Shown here: positions 1-7,758 of the stretch, piece by piece
Numbering within the stretch: position 1 is the stretch's first letter
Layout of the letters: every line of letters starts with the position of its first letter
Assembly (NCBI RefSeq): GCF_018129995.1
Contig: NZ_JAFCKS010000004.1
Span: 1 to 64,000, forward strand
Source of the DNA: Bradyrhizobium sp. SZCCT0153
GTDB lineage: Bacteria; Pseudomonadota; Alphaproteobacteria; Rhizobiales; Xanthobacteraceae
DNA length: 64,000 nucleotides
Reading direction: 5' to 3'
Notes under the pieces: generated by a model
What the model saw: only the letters and a program-made list of their open reading frames with translations
What the model was told of the DNA's origin: nothing
Database searches by the model: none
Position numbers and translations under genes: made by a program

Positions 1-78
1 CTCGCCAGAAACTTCCTCGCTGCCGTTCTGCTGGCATCAACTAGACTTTGGCTCAGAGCTTATGAGTCCACGACCTAA
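1..78 (+). mobile_element. Tail of an IS5-type transposase (C-terminal 25 codons) and probable IS end
   Basis: Reading from base 1 in frame 1 gives a short basic/hydrophobic tail, ARNFLAAVLLASTRLWLR followed by AYESTT, ending at TAA 76-78. This matches my memory of the C-terminus of alphaproteobacterial IS5-family transposases, where a TARNFLA segment precedes a hydrophobic helix. The last bases (about 60-78, ttatgagtccacgacctaa) would then be the terminal inverted repeat. Immediately after it the reading frame of a dienelactone hydrolase begins mid-protein, which is what an insertion would produce. Only the tail lies in the window, so the family assignment is tentative and the other end of the element cannot be seen. 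Confidence 0.6.
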
Positions 79-355
79 TCCGCTGTGGCCGAAGAGCCCG
101 ATGCAGCTCGCGCCCGAGATGAAGGCGCCGGTGCTCGGCCTCTATGGCGGCGCCGATACCGGCATTCCCGTCGCCCAGGTCGAGCAGCTCAAGGCCGCGC
201 TCGAGCGGAACAAGAAGACGGCCGAATTCAAGATCTATCCGGAGGCGCCGCATGGCTTCTATGCCGACTACCGCGGCAGCTACCGCAAGGACGCGGCGGA
301 AGATGCCTGGAAGAAGGCGCAGACCTGGTTCAAGAAATACGGCGTGTTGAGCTGA
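77..355 (+). pseudogene. Dienelactone hydrolase family protein, 5'-truncated remnant
   Basis: From about codon 80 the protein reads PLWPKSPMQLAPEMKAPVLG followed by LYGG, then IPVAQVEQLK and PHGFYADYRGSY. This is the C-terminal third of dienelactone hydrolase/carboxymethylenebutenolidase, including the catalytic His of the PHGF motif and the Asp of GGADTGIP. The family is normally about 230-290 residues, but only about 92 remain. The nucleophile Cys/Ser region is absent, so the remnant cannot be catalytic. An ATG at 62 gives a longer frame, but its first codons belong to the IS-like end rather than to the hydrolase. Ordinary members hydrolyse dienelactone in the chlorocatechol branch of the beta-ketoadipate pathway. 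Confidence 0.7.
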
Positions 356-362
356 CGCTGAG

Positions 363-407
363 GCATGATCCGGAAAAGTGTGCAGCGGCTTTCCGACAAG
401 ATCATGC
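363..407. repeat. Intergenic imperfect palindrome (gcatgatc...gatcatgc family)
   Basis: The outer arms gcatgatc (363-370) and gatcatgc (400-407) are exact inverted copies. Inner arms cggaaaag and ctttccg continue the stem imperfectly. I recognise this as a short repeat scattered between genes in Bradyrhizobium and related genomes. It lies between two converging genes and just before a terminator hairpin. Confidence 0.7.
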
Positions 408-422
408 TCAAACAATTCACGA

Positions 423-453
423 GGGCGGCCCGAGCGGCCGCCCTTGCTATTTT
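423..453. terminator. Rho-independent-type terminator between convergent genes
   Basis: An 8-bp perfect GC stem gggcggcc / ggccgccc (423-430, 436-443) with a 5-nt loop is followed by the T-rich run ttgctatttt. It sits after the hydrolase remnant on the plus strand and ahead of the stop of the minus-strand serine hydrolase, so it probably serves the plus strand. Confidence 0.75.
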
Positions 454-465
454 AAGGCGCCGGTC

Positions 466-1731
466 TCACTTCACCATCGCGCCATAGACGATGTCCTGGA
501 CCTGCTCGCGGTAATATTTCCTGAGTTCGCCAGGTGCCGCCGTTCCCACCACGACGACGAGACGCTCCTTGGGGTCGCAGAAGAACTGCGTCCCGTAGGC
601 GCCATTCCAGGTGAACTCGCCGGGATTGCCGGGAACCGATGACAATCCCTCGCTGGTCCGGACCGCGACCGCGAGGCCAAAGCCGAAGCCGGCGCGATGC
701 GGCTCGACATTCGCCACGTTGTTCTTGATCTCGGGACCGAGATGGTTGGTCGTCATGTGATGCACGGTCTTCGGGGAGAGGATGCGCTGGCCGTCGAGAT
801 CGCCGCCGTTGAGCAGCATCTGGCCGAAGCGGATGTAGTCGCCGACCGTCGCGAACGAGCAGGCGCCGCCGCAGTCGAACCTGGTCGGCGTATCCAGCAG
901 CTTGATGGCCTGCGGCTTGCCGGTCAGCGGATCGTTGCCGAACGGGCGGGCGAGGCGCGGGCGCTGTGCGTCGGTCGGATGAAAGGTCGCGTCCTTCATG
1001 CCGAGCAGTTGCCAGAGATTGGCGGCGAGATAGTCCCCGAGCTTCTGCTCGCTGACCTTCTCGACGACGGCGCCGAGCACGTCGATCGAGAAGCCGTATT
1101 CGAATTCGGTCGAGGGTTGATGCGCCAGCGGCAGCTTCGTGATGCGGTCGATGAAAGCCTGGGTGTCGCCTTCGATTGCCGGCGCGATGCCATCAGGATA
1201 TTGCCGCGCCACCGGGCTAGATGAGTCCGGGCGGCCGCCATACATCAATCCGGACGTACGCCGGTAGAGATCGTGGATGAAGATCGGCGAGGCCTGCGAC
1301 TCGAGCTTGAGCGAACCGTCGGCCTGGACGACGCCGACCTTCATGCCGGCAAAGCCGGGATAGTAGTCCGACAGCTTGGCCTGGAGCGGCAACTTGCCTT
1401 GTTCCATCAGTGTCAGGCCCGCGACCGCGGCCATCGGCTTGGTCATCGAGGCCAGCGCGAAGATCGCATCGACGGGCATTGGCGTGCGCTTGTCCGGATC
1501 GAGCATGCCGTAGGCCCTGTAGTGCACGAGCTTGCCGTCCCGCGCCACAGCCACGACCGCGCCGGGCACGCGCTTGGCGGCGATCTCGCGGGCGAAGAAA
1601 TCGTCGAGGCGGGTGAGGCCCTGCTTTGAGAAGCCGGCATCGTCGGGATTGGCTTCGGGCAGCGGCGCGGCTTGCGCTGGACCGAACGTGATGACGGCAG
1701 CCGCCGCGATCATGGCGATCGTCTTCTTCAT
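466..1731 (-). CDS. Exported serine hydrolase, class C beta-lactamase/EstB family
   Basis: A 421-residue protein with a cleavable signal peptide (residues 1-21, ending AQA). The penicillin-binding-type active-site motif S-M-T-K is at residues 95-98 in the context FALASMTKPM. A tyrosine motif (EYGFSIDVLG) and a C-terminal WNGAYGT block take the place of the KTG box. The family includes periplasmic esterases, D-amino peptidases and AmpC-like enzymes, and the substrate cannot be told from sequence. The ATG at 1731 follows a strong GGGAGGAAAC site. The open frame continues far upstream, but that part shadows the next gene. The gene is transcribed alone. Confidence 0.88.
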   Translation of the reverse strand: MKKTIAMIAAAAVITFGPAQAAPLPEANPDDAGFSKQGLTRLDDFFAREIAAKRVPGAVVAVARDGKLVHYRAYGMLDPDKRTPMPVDAIFALASMTKPMAAVAGLTLMEQGKLPLQAKLSDYYPGFAGMKVGVVQADGSLKLESQASPIFIHDLYRRTSGLMYGGRPDSSSPVARQYPDGIAPAIEGDTQAFIDRITKLPLAHQPSTEFEYGFSIDVLGAVVEKVSEQKLGDYLAANLWQLLGMKDATFHPTDAQRPRLARPFGNDPLTGKPQAIKLLDTPTRFDCGGACSFATVGDYIRFGQMLLNGGDLDGQRILSPKTVHHMTTNHLGPEIKNNVANVEPHRAGFGFGLAVAVRTSEGLSSVPGNPGEFTWNGAYGTQFFCDPKERLVVVVGTAAPGELRKYYREQVQDIVYGAMVK

Positions 1732-1850
1732 TGTTTCCTCCCAAGGCGAGCTCGTTATGCAGTGGCCCCGCTCAACGGGTAGATCAAGGCCGCGCTGGCG
1801 CCAAGTCAAGCGCGAGCACGGCATGTCTGGGGCGGCGGAGATGCCGACCC

Positions 1851-2702
1851 CTATCGTCCTTCCCCCGCGCGCCATAGCGCATCCAGGGCGTGGCGGTAGC
1901 TCGGATAAGCAAGCGTGACGCCGAGCTCGCGCTTCAGTCTGGCGTTGCAGACGCGGGCGCTGCTGGCATAGAAGCTGCGGGCCATCGCCGACATCTCGGC
2001 CGTCTCGAACGCCTCTTCGGGCGGCGGTGCAACATTCATCAGCTCCGCCGCGTAAGCAATCACGTCCTGCGGCGGCGCCGGCTCGTCGTCGCAGACATTC
2101 CAGGTGCCGCCGCCCGGGCGATGAATGGCGGCCATGATCGCGCTCGCGATGTCGTCGACATGGATGCGGTTGAAGACCTGTCCCGGCTTGATGATGCGCC
2201 GAGCTGTTCCAGCGCGCAACGTCACCAGCGCGTTGCGGCCGGGGCCGTAGATGCCGGCAAGCCGCAGGATCGCGACATTGCCGTGCGCCGCGTCCCTCCA
2301 GGCCTGCTCGGCAGCAAGGCGCAAGCGCGCGCGCTCGAGGCTCGCCTGCGGCGGCGTGCTCTCGTCGACCCACCCGCCGGCGTGATCACCATACACGCCG
2401 ATCGTGGACAGATAGACGATCTTGCGGTGGCGGCCCGCCGCCAGCACGCCGGGAAAGGCCTTGATTGCGGGATCGCCGGTGCCGCCGGGCGGGATCGAGA
2501 CGAGAAGAATATCGGCGTCGCGGATGCGTTCGACTGTCTCGCGTGCCGGACCGCCGCCGGAGAAGGCATGTGTCTCGATGCCGGCAAGGTCGTTTCGTGT
2601 TCCGGGATCGCGCACCGTGCCGGCGATATGCGTGAAGGTGCCGCCAAACCTGCGGACGAAATGCCGGGCGCTGTAGCCGAGGCCGAGGATGAAGAGCCGC
2701 AT
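1851..2702 (-). CDS. NAD(P)-dependent epimerase/SDR family protein (YeeZ-like)
   Basis: A 283-residue extended-SDR-like protein. The N-terminus MRLFILGLGYSARHFVRRF carries a GxGxxA-type dinucleotide fold. A Y-x-G-P motif (AGIYGPGRNAL) and a conserved RIHVDDIASAI block are typical of the YeeZ/Rossmann nucleoside-diphosphate-sugar epimerase group. The canonical YxxxK catalytic pair is not obvious, which is common in this atypical group. I chose the ATG at 2702. The frame extends upstream to 2780, but those codons are not conserved-looking. The true substrate is unknown. Confidence 0.8.
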   Translation of the reverse strand: MRLFILGLGYSARHFVRRFGGTFTHIAGTVRDPGTRNDLAGIETHAFSGGGPARETVERIRDADILLVSIPPGGTGDPAIKAFPGVLAAGRHRKIVYLSTIGVYGDHAGGWVDESTPPQASLERARLRLAAEQAWRDAAHGNVAILRLAGIYGPGRNALVTLRAGTARRIIKPGQVFNRIHVDDIASAIMAAIHRPGGGTWNVCDDEPAPPQDVIAYAAELMNVAPPPEEAFETAEMSAMARSFYASSARVCNARLKRELGVTLAYPSYRHALDALWRAGEGR

Positions 2703-2844
2703 GCGTCTGCCGTTCTGGTCGGAGTTCCCGTTCGCGCGAGCTGCGCATCCTCGCTCATAAGAGATTTTTGGGTCCGGCAAAAGATATTGCGATTTGTCCC
2801 GCCCGCCAGTGCGGGCGATGCTTGCCTGTCACAGAGGGGACAGG

Positions 2845-3585
2845 ATGAATGCGTCGATCACGCGGGCAGAAGCCCCCGCCACGGTGCCATGGGGCGCTGC
2901 GGAGCTGATCCGGAGCGCCGCCGCGCTGATCTTCGATGTCGACGGCACCTTGGCCGAGACCGAGGAGCTGCATCGGCAGGCCTTCAACCATGCCTTCACC
3001 CGCCATCGCCTCGACTGGCAGTGGGACCGTGCCGTCTACAAGGACCTGCTGCGGGTCACCGGCGGCAAGGAGCGCATCCGCGCCCACCACGAAACGCTGC
3101 GGATCGCTGCGCCATTGTCGGACGAAGACATCGCTGCGCTCCATCGCGTCAAGACCGCACAATACGCCGAGCTGGTCGCGACCGGCTGCTGCCCCTTGCG
3201 GCCGGGCGTGACGGAACTCCTCGCTGCTGCAAAGGCGCGCGGCCAGCGGCTCGCGATCGCAACCACCACCTCGCACGGCAACATCGATGCGCTGCTGTCG
3301 CAGGCGCTGGGAACGCGCTGGGCGGCGGACTTCGACGCGATCGTGGCCGGCGATGACGTGCGCCAGAAGAAGCCGGCGCCGGATGTCTATCTCGAAACGC
3401 TGGCCCGGCTGAACCTGGAGGCTTCCGACTGCGTCGCGATCGAGGACTCAGCCAACGGGCTGATCGCGGCCTCGCGCGCCGGCATTCCGGTCCTCATCAC
3501 GCGGAGCATGTTCTTCAGCGACGATGATTTCGGCGATGCACGGTTCGTGCTGGATGATTTGTCGGAACTCGGGGCCGCCAAATGA
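2845..3585 (+). CDS. HAD-superfamily phosphatase, CbbY/Gph-like
   Basis: A 246-residue hydrolase. The nucleophile motif I DVDGTLAETEELHR has Asp31 as nucleophile and Asp33 as general acid. Motif II is the Thr in AIATTTS, and motifs III/IV are the Lys in RQKKPAPDVY and IEDSANGLIAA. The cap insert between motifs I and II and the E-x-x-H-R sequence match the CbbY subgroup, which dephosphorylates phosphosugars such as xylulose-1,5-bisphosphate in the Calvin cycle. No other Calvin genes are nearby, so a housekeeping sugar-phosphate phosphatase role is an inference. The start is the ATG at 2845 after gaggggacagg; the longer upstream frame has no ribosome site. Confidence 0.85.
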   Translation: MNASITRAEAPATVPWGAAELIRSAAALIFDVDGTLAETEELHRQAFNHAFTRHRLDWQWDRAVYKDLLRVTGGKERIRAHHETLRIAAPLSDEDIAALHRVKTAQYAELVATGCCPLRPGVTELLAAAKARGQRLAIATTTSHGNIDALLSQALGTRWAADFDAIVAGDDVRQKKPAPDVYLETLARLNLEASDCVAIEDSANGLIAASRAGIPVLITRSMFFSDDDFGDARFVLDDLSELGAAK

Positions 3586-3640
3586 AAAAGTAACAAAACA
3601 ACCCCATGCACAGTAGAACGCGCCCGCGGGCCGGCCGCCT

Positions 3641-4048
3641 TCAGTGGACCCGGTGGCTCGCTCTATCGTCTTCGCCCTGCTCGACAATCTGCGCAATTGG
3701 GCTCGACTGATGATGCACAAGGCGCCAGCCGTCGCCGACGCGCCGAAAATGATTGGCGGCGGCCAAAGCGGTGCCGTCGACGATCTCGATGCAGAGCACG
3801 CGCGCGCTGTCGCCATCGACGATCGCCTGCGGTTCGGCGCAGACGATCTGCGGCCGCTCCGGATTTTGCAGGATGTCGCGCCAGCTTCCGATCACGGTGG
3901 CGCGGCCGATGATGGCCGGCCAGCCGGGGTGGATGCAGGAAATGGCGTCATCGTCCGCCCACATCCGCTCCATGCCGTCGAAGTCGCCCTTTGAAAAGGC
4001 GGCGTAGAAGGCCGCGTTCGCGGCGATGACCTTGCTGTCCTTTGCCAT
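3641..4048 (-). CDS. SnoaL-like/NTF2-fold protein
   Basis: A 135-residue single-domain protein. The pattern AANAAFYAAFSKGDFDGMERMWADDD, then CIHPGWPAIIGR, and a closing block (FRRVGDGWRLVHHQSSP) is the NTF2/SnoaL cone fold seen in DUF4440 and calcium/calmodulin-kinase-association-like proteins. Members act as small hydrolases, isomerases or stress-related proteins. No catalytic identity can be assigned. The ATG at 4048 has gaaagg upstream; a TTG 18 bases earlier is less likely. Confidence 0.72.
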   Translation of the reverse strand: MAKDSKVIAANAAFYAAFSKGDFDGMERMWADDDAISCIHPGWPAIIGRATVIGSWRDILQNPERPQIVCAEPQAIVDGDSARVLCIEIVDGTALAAANHFRRVGDGWRLVHHQSSPIAQIVEQGEDDRASHRVH

Positions 4049-4133
4049 GCCTTTCGGGTGGGGCAACGACAGGCAAAAATCAAGCGCGACTTCCGTCGGT
4101 TTTGACCGCAGTGCAGCATTGCCCGCTTTGTAG

Positions 4134-5603
4134 TCACGCCGAGATGAGCATCGCCACCGCGCGCCGCGCGCCGTTCTTGTAAAGCCGGTCGAGCGCCGCG
4201 GTCACGGCCTCGCGCAGGCGCGGCTCGGCGGCCAGCGGTCCGAACACCTTCTCGATCCCGAGCAATGCGGGCGCGAGCCGTTCGGCGACAGGCCCGGCCT
4301 CGCGTGCCAGCGCCGCGAGGTCGCCGGCAAGCGGATCGCGCACGTCGATCGCGCGGCCCTGCTCGTCGAGGGCTGTGACGTAGCGCATCCAGCCGGCCAC
4401 CGCGAGCGCATGCGTTGCGATCGGAAGGTTTCTGGCGAGACGGTCCTGCATCGCGCCGAGCAGGCGCTGCGGCAGCTTTTGCGAGCCGTCCATCGCAATC
4501 TGCCAGGTGCGGTGATGCAGGGCAGGATTGGCGAAGCGCTCGAGCAGCGAGGCACGATAGGCGGCAAGGTCGGTGCCGACAGGCATCGTCAGCGTCACCG
4601 CGGCCTCTTCCATCACCTGTGCGGCGAGACGGGCGAAATGCGGATCCAGCATCGTGTCGGCGATGGTCTCATAGCCCGCGAGATAGCCGAGATAGGCCAG
4701 CGCCGAGTGGCTGGCGTTGAGCAGCCGCAGCTTCATCAGCTCGAACGGCTTGACGTCGGTGACGAGCTCGACACCCGCTGCGGCAAGATCAGGCCGTCCC
4801 GCTGTAAAACGGTCCTCTACCACCCATTGCGTGAAGGGCTCGGTCATGACGGGCCATGCATCGCGCATGCCGAGCGCGGTCGAGACCATATTGCGGTCGG
4901 CATCATTCGTCTCCGGCACGATGCGATCGACCATGGTCGACGGGAAGGCGGCGCTATCAGCGATCCACTTGCCGAGATCCTTCGAGCGCAGTGTCGCGAA
5001 CTGCGTCACGATCCGCTGCACGGTATGGCCGTTGGCGGCAAGGTTGTCGCAGCACAGCACGGTGAAGGGCGCGAGTCCCTGCGCCCGCCGCCGCGCCAGC
5101 GCAGCCACGATGAAGCCGGGTGCCGAGCGCGGCGCGTCGAAATTGTTGAGATCGTGCACGACATCGGGATGGCGCTCGTCGAGATCGCCGGTCTGCGGCG
5201 TGTGGCAATAACCCTTCTCGGTGACGGTGAGCGAGACGATGCGGATGGCGGGATCGGCCATCCGCTCGACCAGCGCTGCCGGCTTCTCGCGCGCGACCAT
5301 GCTGTCGAGCAGCGCGCCGATCACGCGGTGCCCGGTGCCTTCGGCGGCACGCACGGCGACAGTGTAAAGATGGTCCTGCGGGGCGAGGGCGTCGCGCGTA
5401 TCCGGGCTACGCAGGCTCGCGCCGACGATGCCCCAGGCGTTGCTGCCTGCGGCAAGACAATCGTCGATGACGACCGCCTGATGGGCGCGATGGAAAGCCC
5501 CAAGGCCGAGATGCACGATGCCGGGCGTAACGCGCGAACGGTCATAGGCCGGGCGGCGGATAGCCTGCGGCAACCGCTCGAGATTGGCGCTGCCAAGGCG
5601 CAT
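4134..5603 (-). CDS. uxuB: Fructuronate reductase / mannitol dehydrogenase family
   Basis: A 489-residue polyol-specific long-chain dehydrogenase. It has an N-terminal Rossmann region (GIVHLGLGAFHRAHQA), the middle block DNLAANGHTVQRIV and the catalytic Lys/Asn/His signature KLRLLNASHSALAYLG. In the uxu pathway it reduces D-fructuronate to D-mannonate with NADH in the cytoplasm. Mannitol and arabinitol dehydrogenases share this fold, so the assignment relies on context: uxuA lies in the same locus, divergent across a GntR regulator. The ATG at 5603 has an AGGGAGA site. The 17-bp palindrome upstream lies in its promoter region. Confidence 0.82.
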   Translation of the reverse strand: MRLGSANLERLPQAIRRPAYDRSRVTPGIVHLGLGAFHRAHQAVVIDDCLAAGSNAWGIVGASLRSPDTRDALAPQDHLYTVAVRAAEGTGHRVIGALLDSMVAREKPAALVERMADPAIRIVSLTVTEKGYCHTPQTGDLDERHPDVVHDLNNFDAPRSAPGFIVAALARRRAQGLAPFTVLCCDNLAANGHTVQRIVTQFATLRSKDLGKWIADSAAFPSTMVDRIVPETNDADRNMVSTALGMRDAWPVMTEPFTQWVVEDRFTAGRPDLAAAGVELVTDVKPFELMKLRLLNASHSALAYLGYLAGYETIADTMLDPHFARLAAQVMEEAAVTLTMPVGTDLAAYRASLLERFANPALHHRTWQIAMDGSQKLPQRLLGAMQDRLARNLPIATHALAVAGWMRYVTALDEQGRAIDVRDPLAGDLAALAREAGPVAERLAPALLGIEKVFGPLAAEPRLREAVTAALDRLYKNGARRAVAMLISA

Positions 5604-5667
5604 GGACGTCTCCCTTTGCTTTGGCCGCTGCTTGACATGGCGCCCGTCCTCGGTCAATGCTCCGGTC

Positions 5668-5684
5668 AATTGGTAAGACCAATT
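5668..5684. promoter_or_regulatory. Candidate GntR/FadR-type operator between uxuB and its regulator
   Basis: A perfect inverted repeat, aattggt-aag-accaatt. The TGGT-N3-ACCA core is the classical site of FadR-subfamily GntR regulators and is close to the E. coli PdhR/LldR consensus. It lies in the intergenic gap between the divergent uxuB and gntR genes. A second overlapping inverted repeat, ccaatt (5679-5684) with aattgg (5691-5696), could hold another dimer. The inference is that the adjacent GntR protein represses both directions and is relieved by a uronate intermediate. Confidence 0.75.
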
Positions 5685-5746
5685 CTCCAAAATTGGCGGG
5701 CCGCCGGGGGAAGCCTCCCCTGCGAGACCCTTTAGGGAGGACCAGC

Positions 5747-6571
5747 GTGCCGCTGGAAGCTGTGGAGGCGAGACGGCTTTATCGCCAGGTCGCCGATCAA
5801 TTGCGAAGCCTGATCGACAGCGCCGAGTACGCGGTCGGCAGCCGCTTGCCGACCGAGCGCGAACTCGCCGAGCAGCTCAAGATCTCGCGGCCGACCGTGC
5901 GCGAAGCCCTGATCGCGCTCGAGGTCGAAGGCCGCCTCCGCATCCGCGTCGGCTCCGGCATCTATGTGATCGAACCGGCGGCCGTTGCGGCGCCCGCAAC
6001 CGCCGCAGTGATCGAGGGGCCGTTCGAGCTGCTGCGCGCCCGCGAATTCCTGGAAAGCGCGATCGCCGAACAGGCCGCGCGCGTGGCGACGAAGGACGAC
6101 ATCGCGCGGATCGACGCTTCCGTTCTAGCGATGGAGAATGTCGAGCATCCCGGCGAAGCCTCGATGGTCCACGACCGTGCCTTCCACGTCGCGATCGCCG
6201 GAAGCCTCGGCAATGCGGTTCTCGTGCGCGTGGTCGGCGAACTGTTCGACCAGCGCCTCAATCCCTATTTCGCGCAGCTTGCGCATTATTTCGAGAGCCC
6301 AGGCACGTGGCGCACGGCGCTCGACGAGCATCGCGCCGTGCGTGACGCCATTGCGGCACACGATCCGCAAGCTGCCCGCGATGCCATGCGCGATCATCTG
6401 GCGCGCTCCCAGGAACGCTTTGCGCAGAATTTCGGCGCCGAGACCGCGGCAGGATCGTCTGCCGGGCGAGGCCGGGCGGCGCGATCTGCACCAACGCCGG
6501 CGGGATCAAAACGAGCGCCGAAGAAGCGGGCCAAAAAGCAAGCCAAGAGCGGCAGCGCGCGACAGCGATGA
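5747..6571 (+). CDS. FadR-subfamily GntR transcriptional regulator of the uronate locus
   Basis: A 274-residue regulator. The N-terminal winged helix (residues about 8-75: LYRQVADQLRSLI, GSRLPTERELAEQLKISRPT, VREALIALEVEGRL) is followed by an all-helical FCD effector domain with the metal/ligand residues in MVHDRAFHVAIA and TALDEHRAVRDAI. The C-terminal tail is Lys/Ala-rich and unusually basic (PKKRAKKQAKSG). GTG at 5747 is chosen because AGGGAGGA sits just ahead of it; the frame is open further upstream but would include the operator DNA. It lies directly upstream of the TRAP genes and divergent from uxuB, as UxuR/ExuR-type regulators do. Confidence 0.85.
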   Translation: MPLEAVEARRLYRQVADQLRSLIDSAEYAVGSRLPTERELAEQLKISRPTVREALIALEVEGRLRIRVGSGIYVIEPAAVAAPATAAVIEGPFELLRAREFLESAIAEQAARVATKDDIARIDASVLAMENVEHPGEASMVHDRAFHVAIAGSLGNAVLVRVVGELFDQRLNPYFAQLAHYFESPGTWRTALDEHRAVRDAIAAHDPQAARDAMRDHLARSQERFAQNFGAETAAGSSAGRGRAARSAPTPAGSKRAPKKRAKKQAKSGSARQR

Positions 6572-6641
6572 GATTGGGCGGCCCGTCTCGGTTTTGGGCG
6601 GGCGAACAAGAAGCAGACTTTAGTCAGTGGAGGATAAGTCA

Positions 6642-7619
6642 GTGTTGAAGAAAATGACGATGGTGCTGGCGACTTCGGTCGCGGCGATGTTCGCGACGAC
6701 CCATGCCGGCATGGCGCAGACCAAGCTGAAATGGGCGCATGTCTACGAGACCTCGGAACCGTTCCACACCGCTTCGGTCTGGGCCGCGCAGGAAATCGGC
6801 AAGCGCACCAACGGGCGCTACCAGATCGACGTCTATCCGGCATCCCAGCTCGGCAAGGAAGCCGACATCAACCAGGGCCTCTCGCTCGGCTCGGTCGACA
6901 TCATCATTTCCGGCTCGAGCTTCGCGGCCAAGAGCTTTCCGCCGATCGGCGTGACCTACTATCCCTACACCTTCCGCGACGCCGACCATCTCCTCGCCTA
7001 CACCAAGAGCGACATCTTCAAGGAGCTCGCCAAGGGCTATGAGGACAAGAGCGGCCACCACATCGTCGCCGTGACCTATTACGGCGTGCGCCAGACCTCG
7101 TCGAACAAGCCGATCAAGACCTGTGCCGACCTCAAGGGCCTGAAGATGCGCGTGCCCGACGTTCCGGCCTATCTGGCGATGCCGCGTGCCTGCGGCGCCA
7201 ACACCGCGCCGATCGCGTTTGCCGAAGTCTATCTTGCGCTCCAGAACGGCACCGTCGAGGCGCAGGAGAATCCGCTGACCACGATCGAGGCCAAGAAGTT
7301 CTACGAGGTGCAGAAGCACATCGTGCTCACCGGCCACATCGTCGACCACCTCAATACGGTGGTGGCGGGCGCGCTCTGGAAGAAGCTGAGCGACGAGGAC
7401 AAGAAGATCTTCACGGACGTGGCGCAGGAGGCTGCCGCCAAGGCGACCGCGGAAATCAAGCAGAACGAAGCCAAGCTGGTCGCCTTCTTCAAGGAGAAGG
7501 GCCTGACCGTGACCGAGGTCGACAAGAACGAGTTCCGCGACGCCGTGCTGAAGAACGTCGCGTTCGAGACCTTTGGCTATCGCAAGGCGGATTGGGAGCG
7601 AATCCAGGCGGTGAAGTAG
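6642..7619 (+). CDS. dctP: TRAP transporter solute-binding protein, probably for a hexuronate or aldonate
   Basis: A 325-residue periplasmic receptor. The signal peptide MLKKMTMVLATSVAAMF...MAQ is followed by the DctP fold: KWAHVYETSEPFHTASVWAA, then GKRTNGRYQIDVYPASQLG, and the Arg of GLKMRVPDVPAY that salt-bridges the carboxylate of the ligand. The carboxylate preference and the uxu enzymes around it suggest glucuronate, galacturonate or an aldonate as ligand. GTG at 6642 is eight bases after GGAGG; an earlier GTG at 6627 overlaps that site. It is the first gene of the dctP-dctQ-dctM set, separated from dctQ by a repeat hairpin. Confidence 0.88.
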   Translation: MLKKMTMVLATSVAAMFATTHAGMAQTKLKWAHVYETSEPFHTASVWAAQEIGKRTNGRYQIDVYPASQLGKEADINQGLSLGSVDIIISGSSFAAKSFPPIGVTYYPYTFRDADHLLAYTKSDIFKELAKGYEDKSGHHIVAVTYYGVRQTSSNKPIKTCADLKGLKMRVPDVPAYLAMPRACGANTAPIAFAEVYLALQNGTVEAQENPLTTIEAKKFYEVQKHIVLTGHIVDHLNTVVAGALWKKLSDEDKKIFTDVAQEAAAKATAEIKQNEAKLVAFFKEKGLTVTEVDKNEFRDAVLKNVAFETFGYRKADWERIQAVK

Positions 7620-7628
7620 CGACCTTGT

Positions 7629-7732
7629 CGTCATTCCGGGGCGGTCCGCAGGACCGAACTACGGTGCGCAATAGCGCACCTGAGAATCTCGAAGTTCCGG
7701 GTCCGGTGCTAGCGCACCAACCCGGAACGACG
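7629..7732. repeat. Hairpin-rich repeat inside the TRAP operon (dctP-dctQ gap)
   Basis: Outer arms cgtcattccggg (7629 on) and cccggaacgacg (to 7732) are imperfect inverted copies. Within them are perfect hairpins cggtcc-gca-ggaccg (7642-7656) and ggtgcgc-aata-gcgcacc (7663-7680). A further ggtgctagcgcacc stem follows near 7704. The cgtcattccgggg...cggaatgacg type is common between genes in Bradyrhizobium. Here it lies within an operon and could stabilise the upstream binding-protein mRNA or dampen readthrough. Confidence 0.75.
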
Positions 7733-7758
7733 CGTTGCAGGTTTTGAGGAGCATCCCC

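Noticed and set aside
466..2373. A single 635-residue protein on the minus strand covering the serine hydrolase
   Set aside because: Only codons from 1731 downward resemble the hydrolase, and a strong ribosome site and signal peptide lie at 1731. The upstream part overlaps the epimerase gene in another frame.
5632..5660. Sigma-70 promoter with ttgaca at 5632
   Set aside because: No acceptable -10 hexamer occurs 16-19 bases downstream, so only the operator was annotated.
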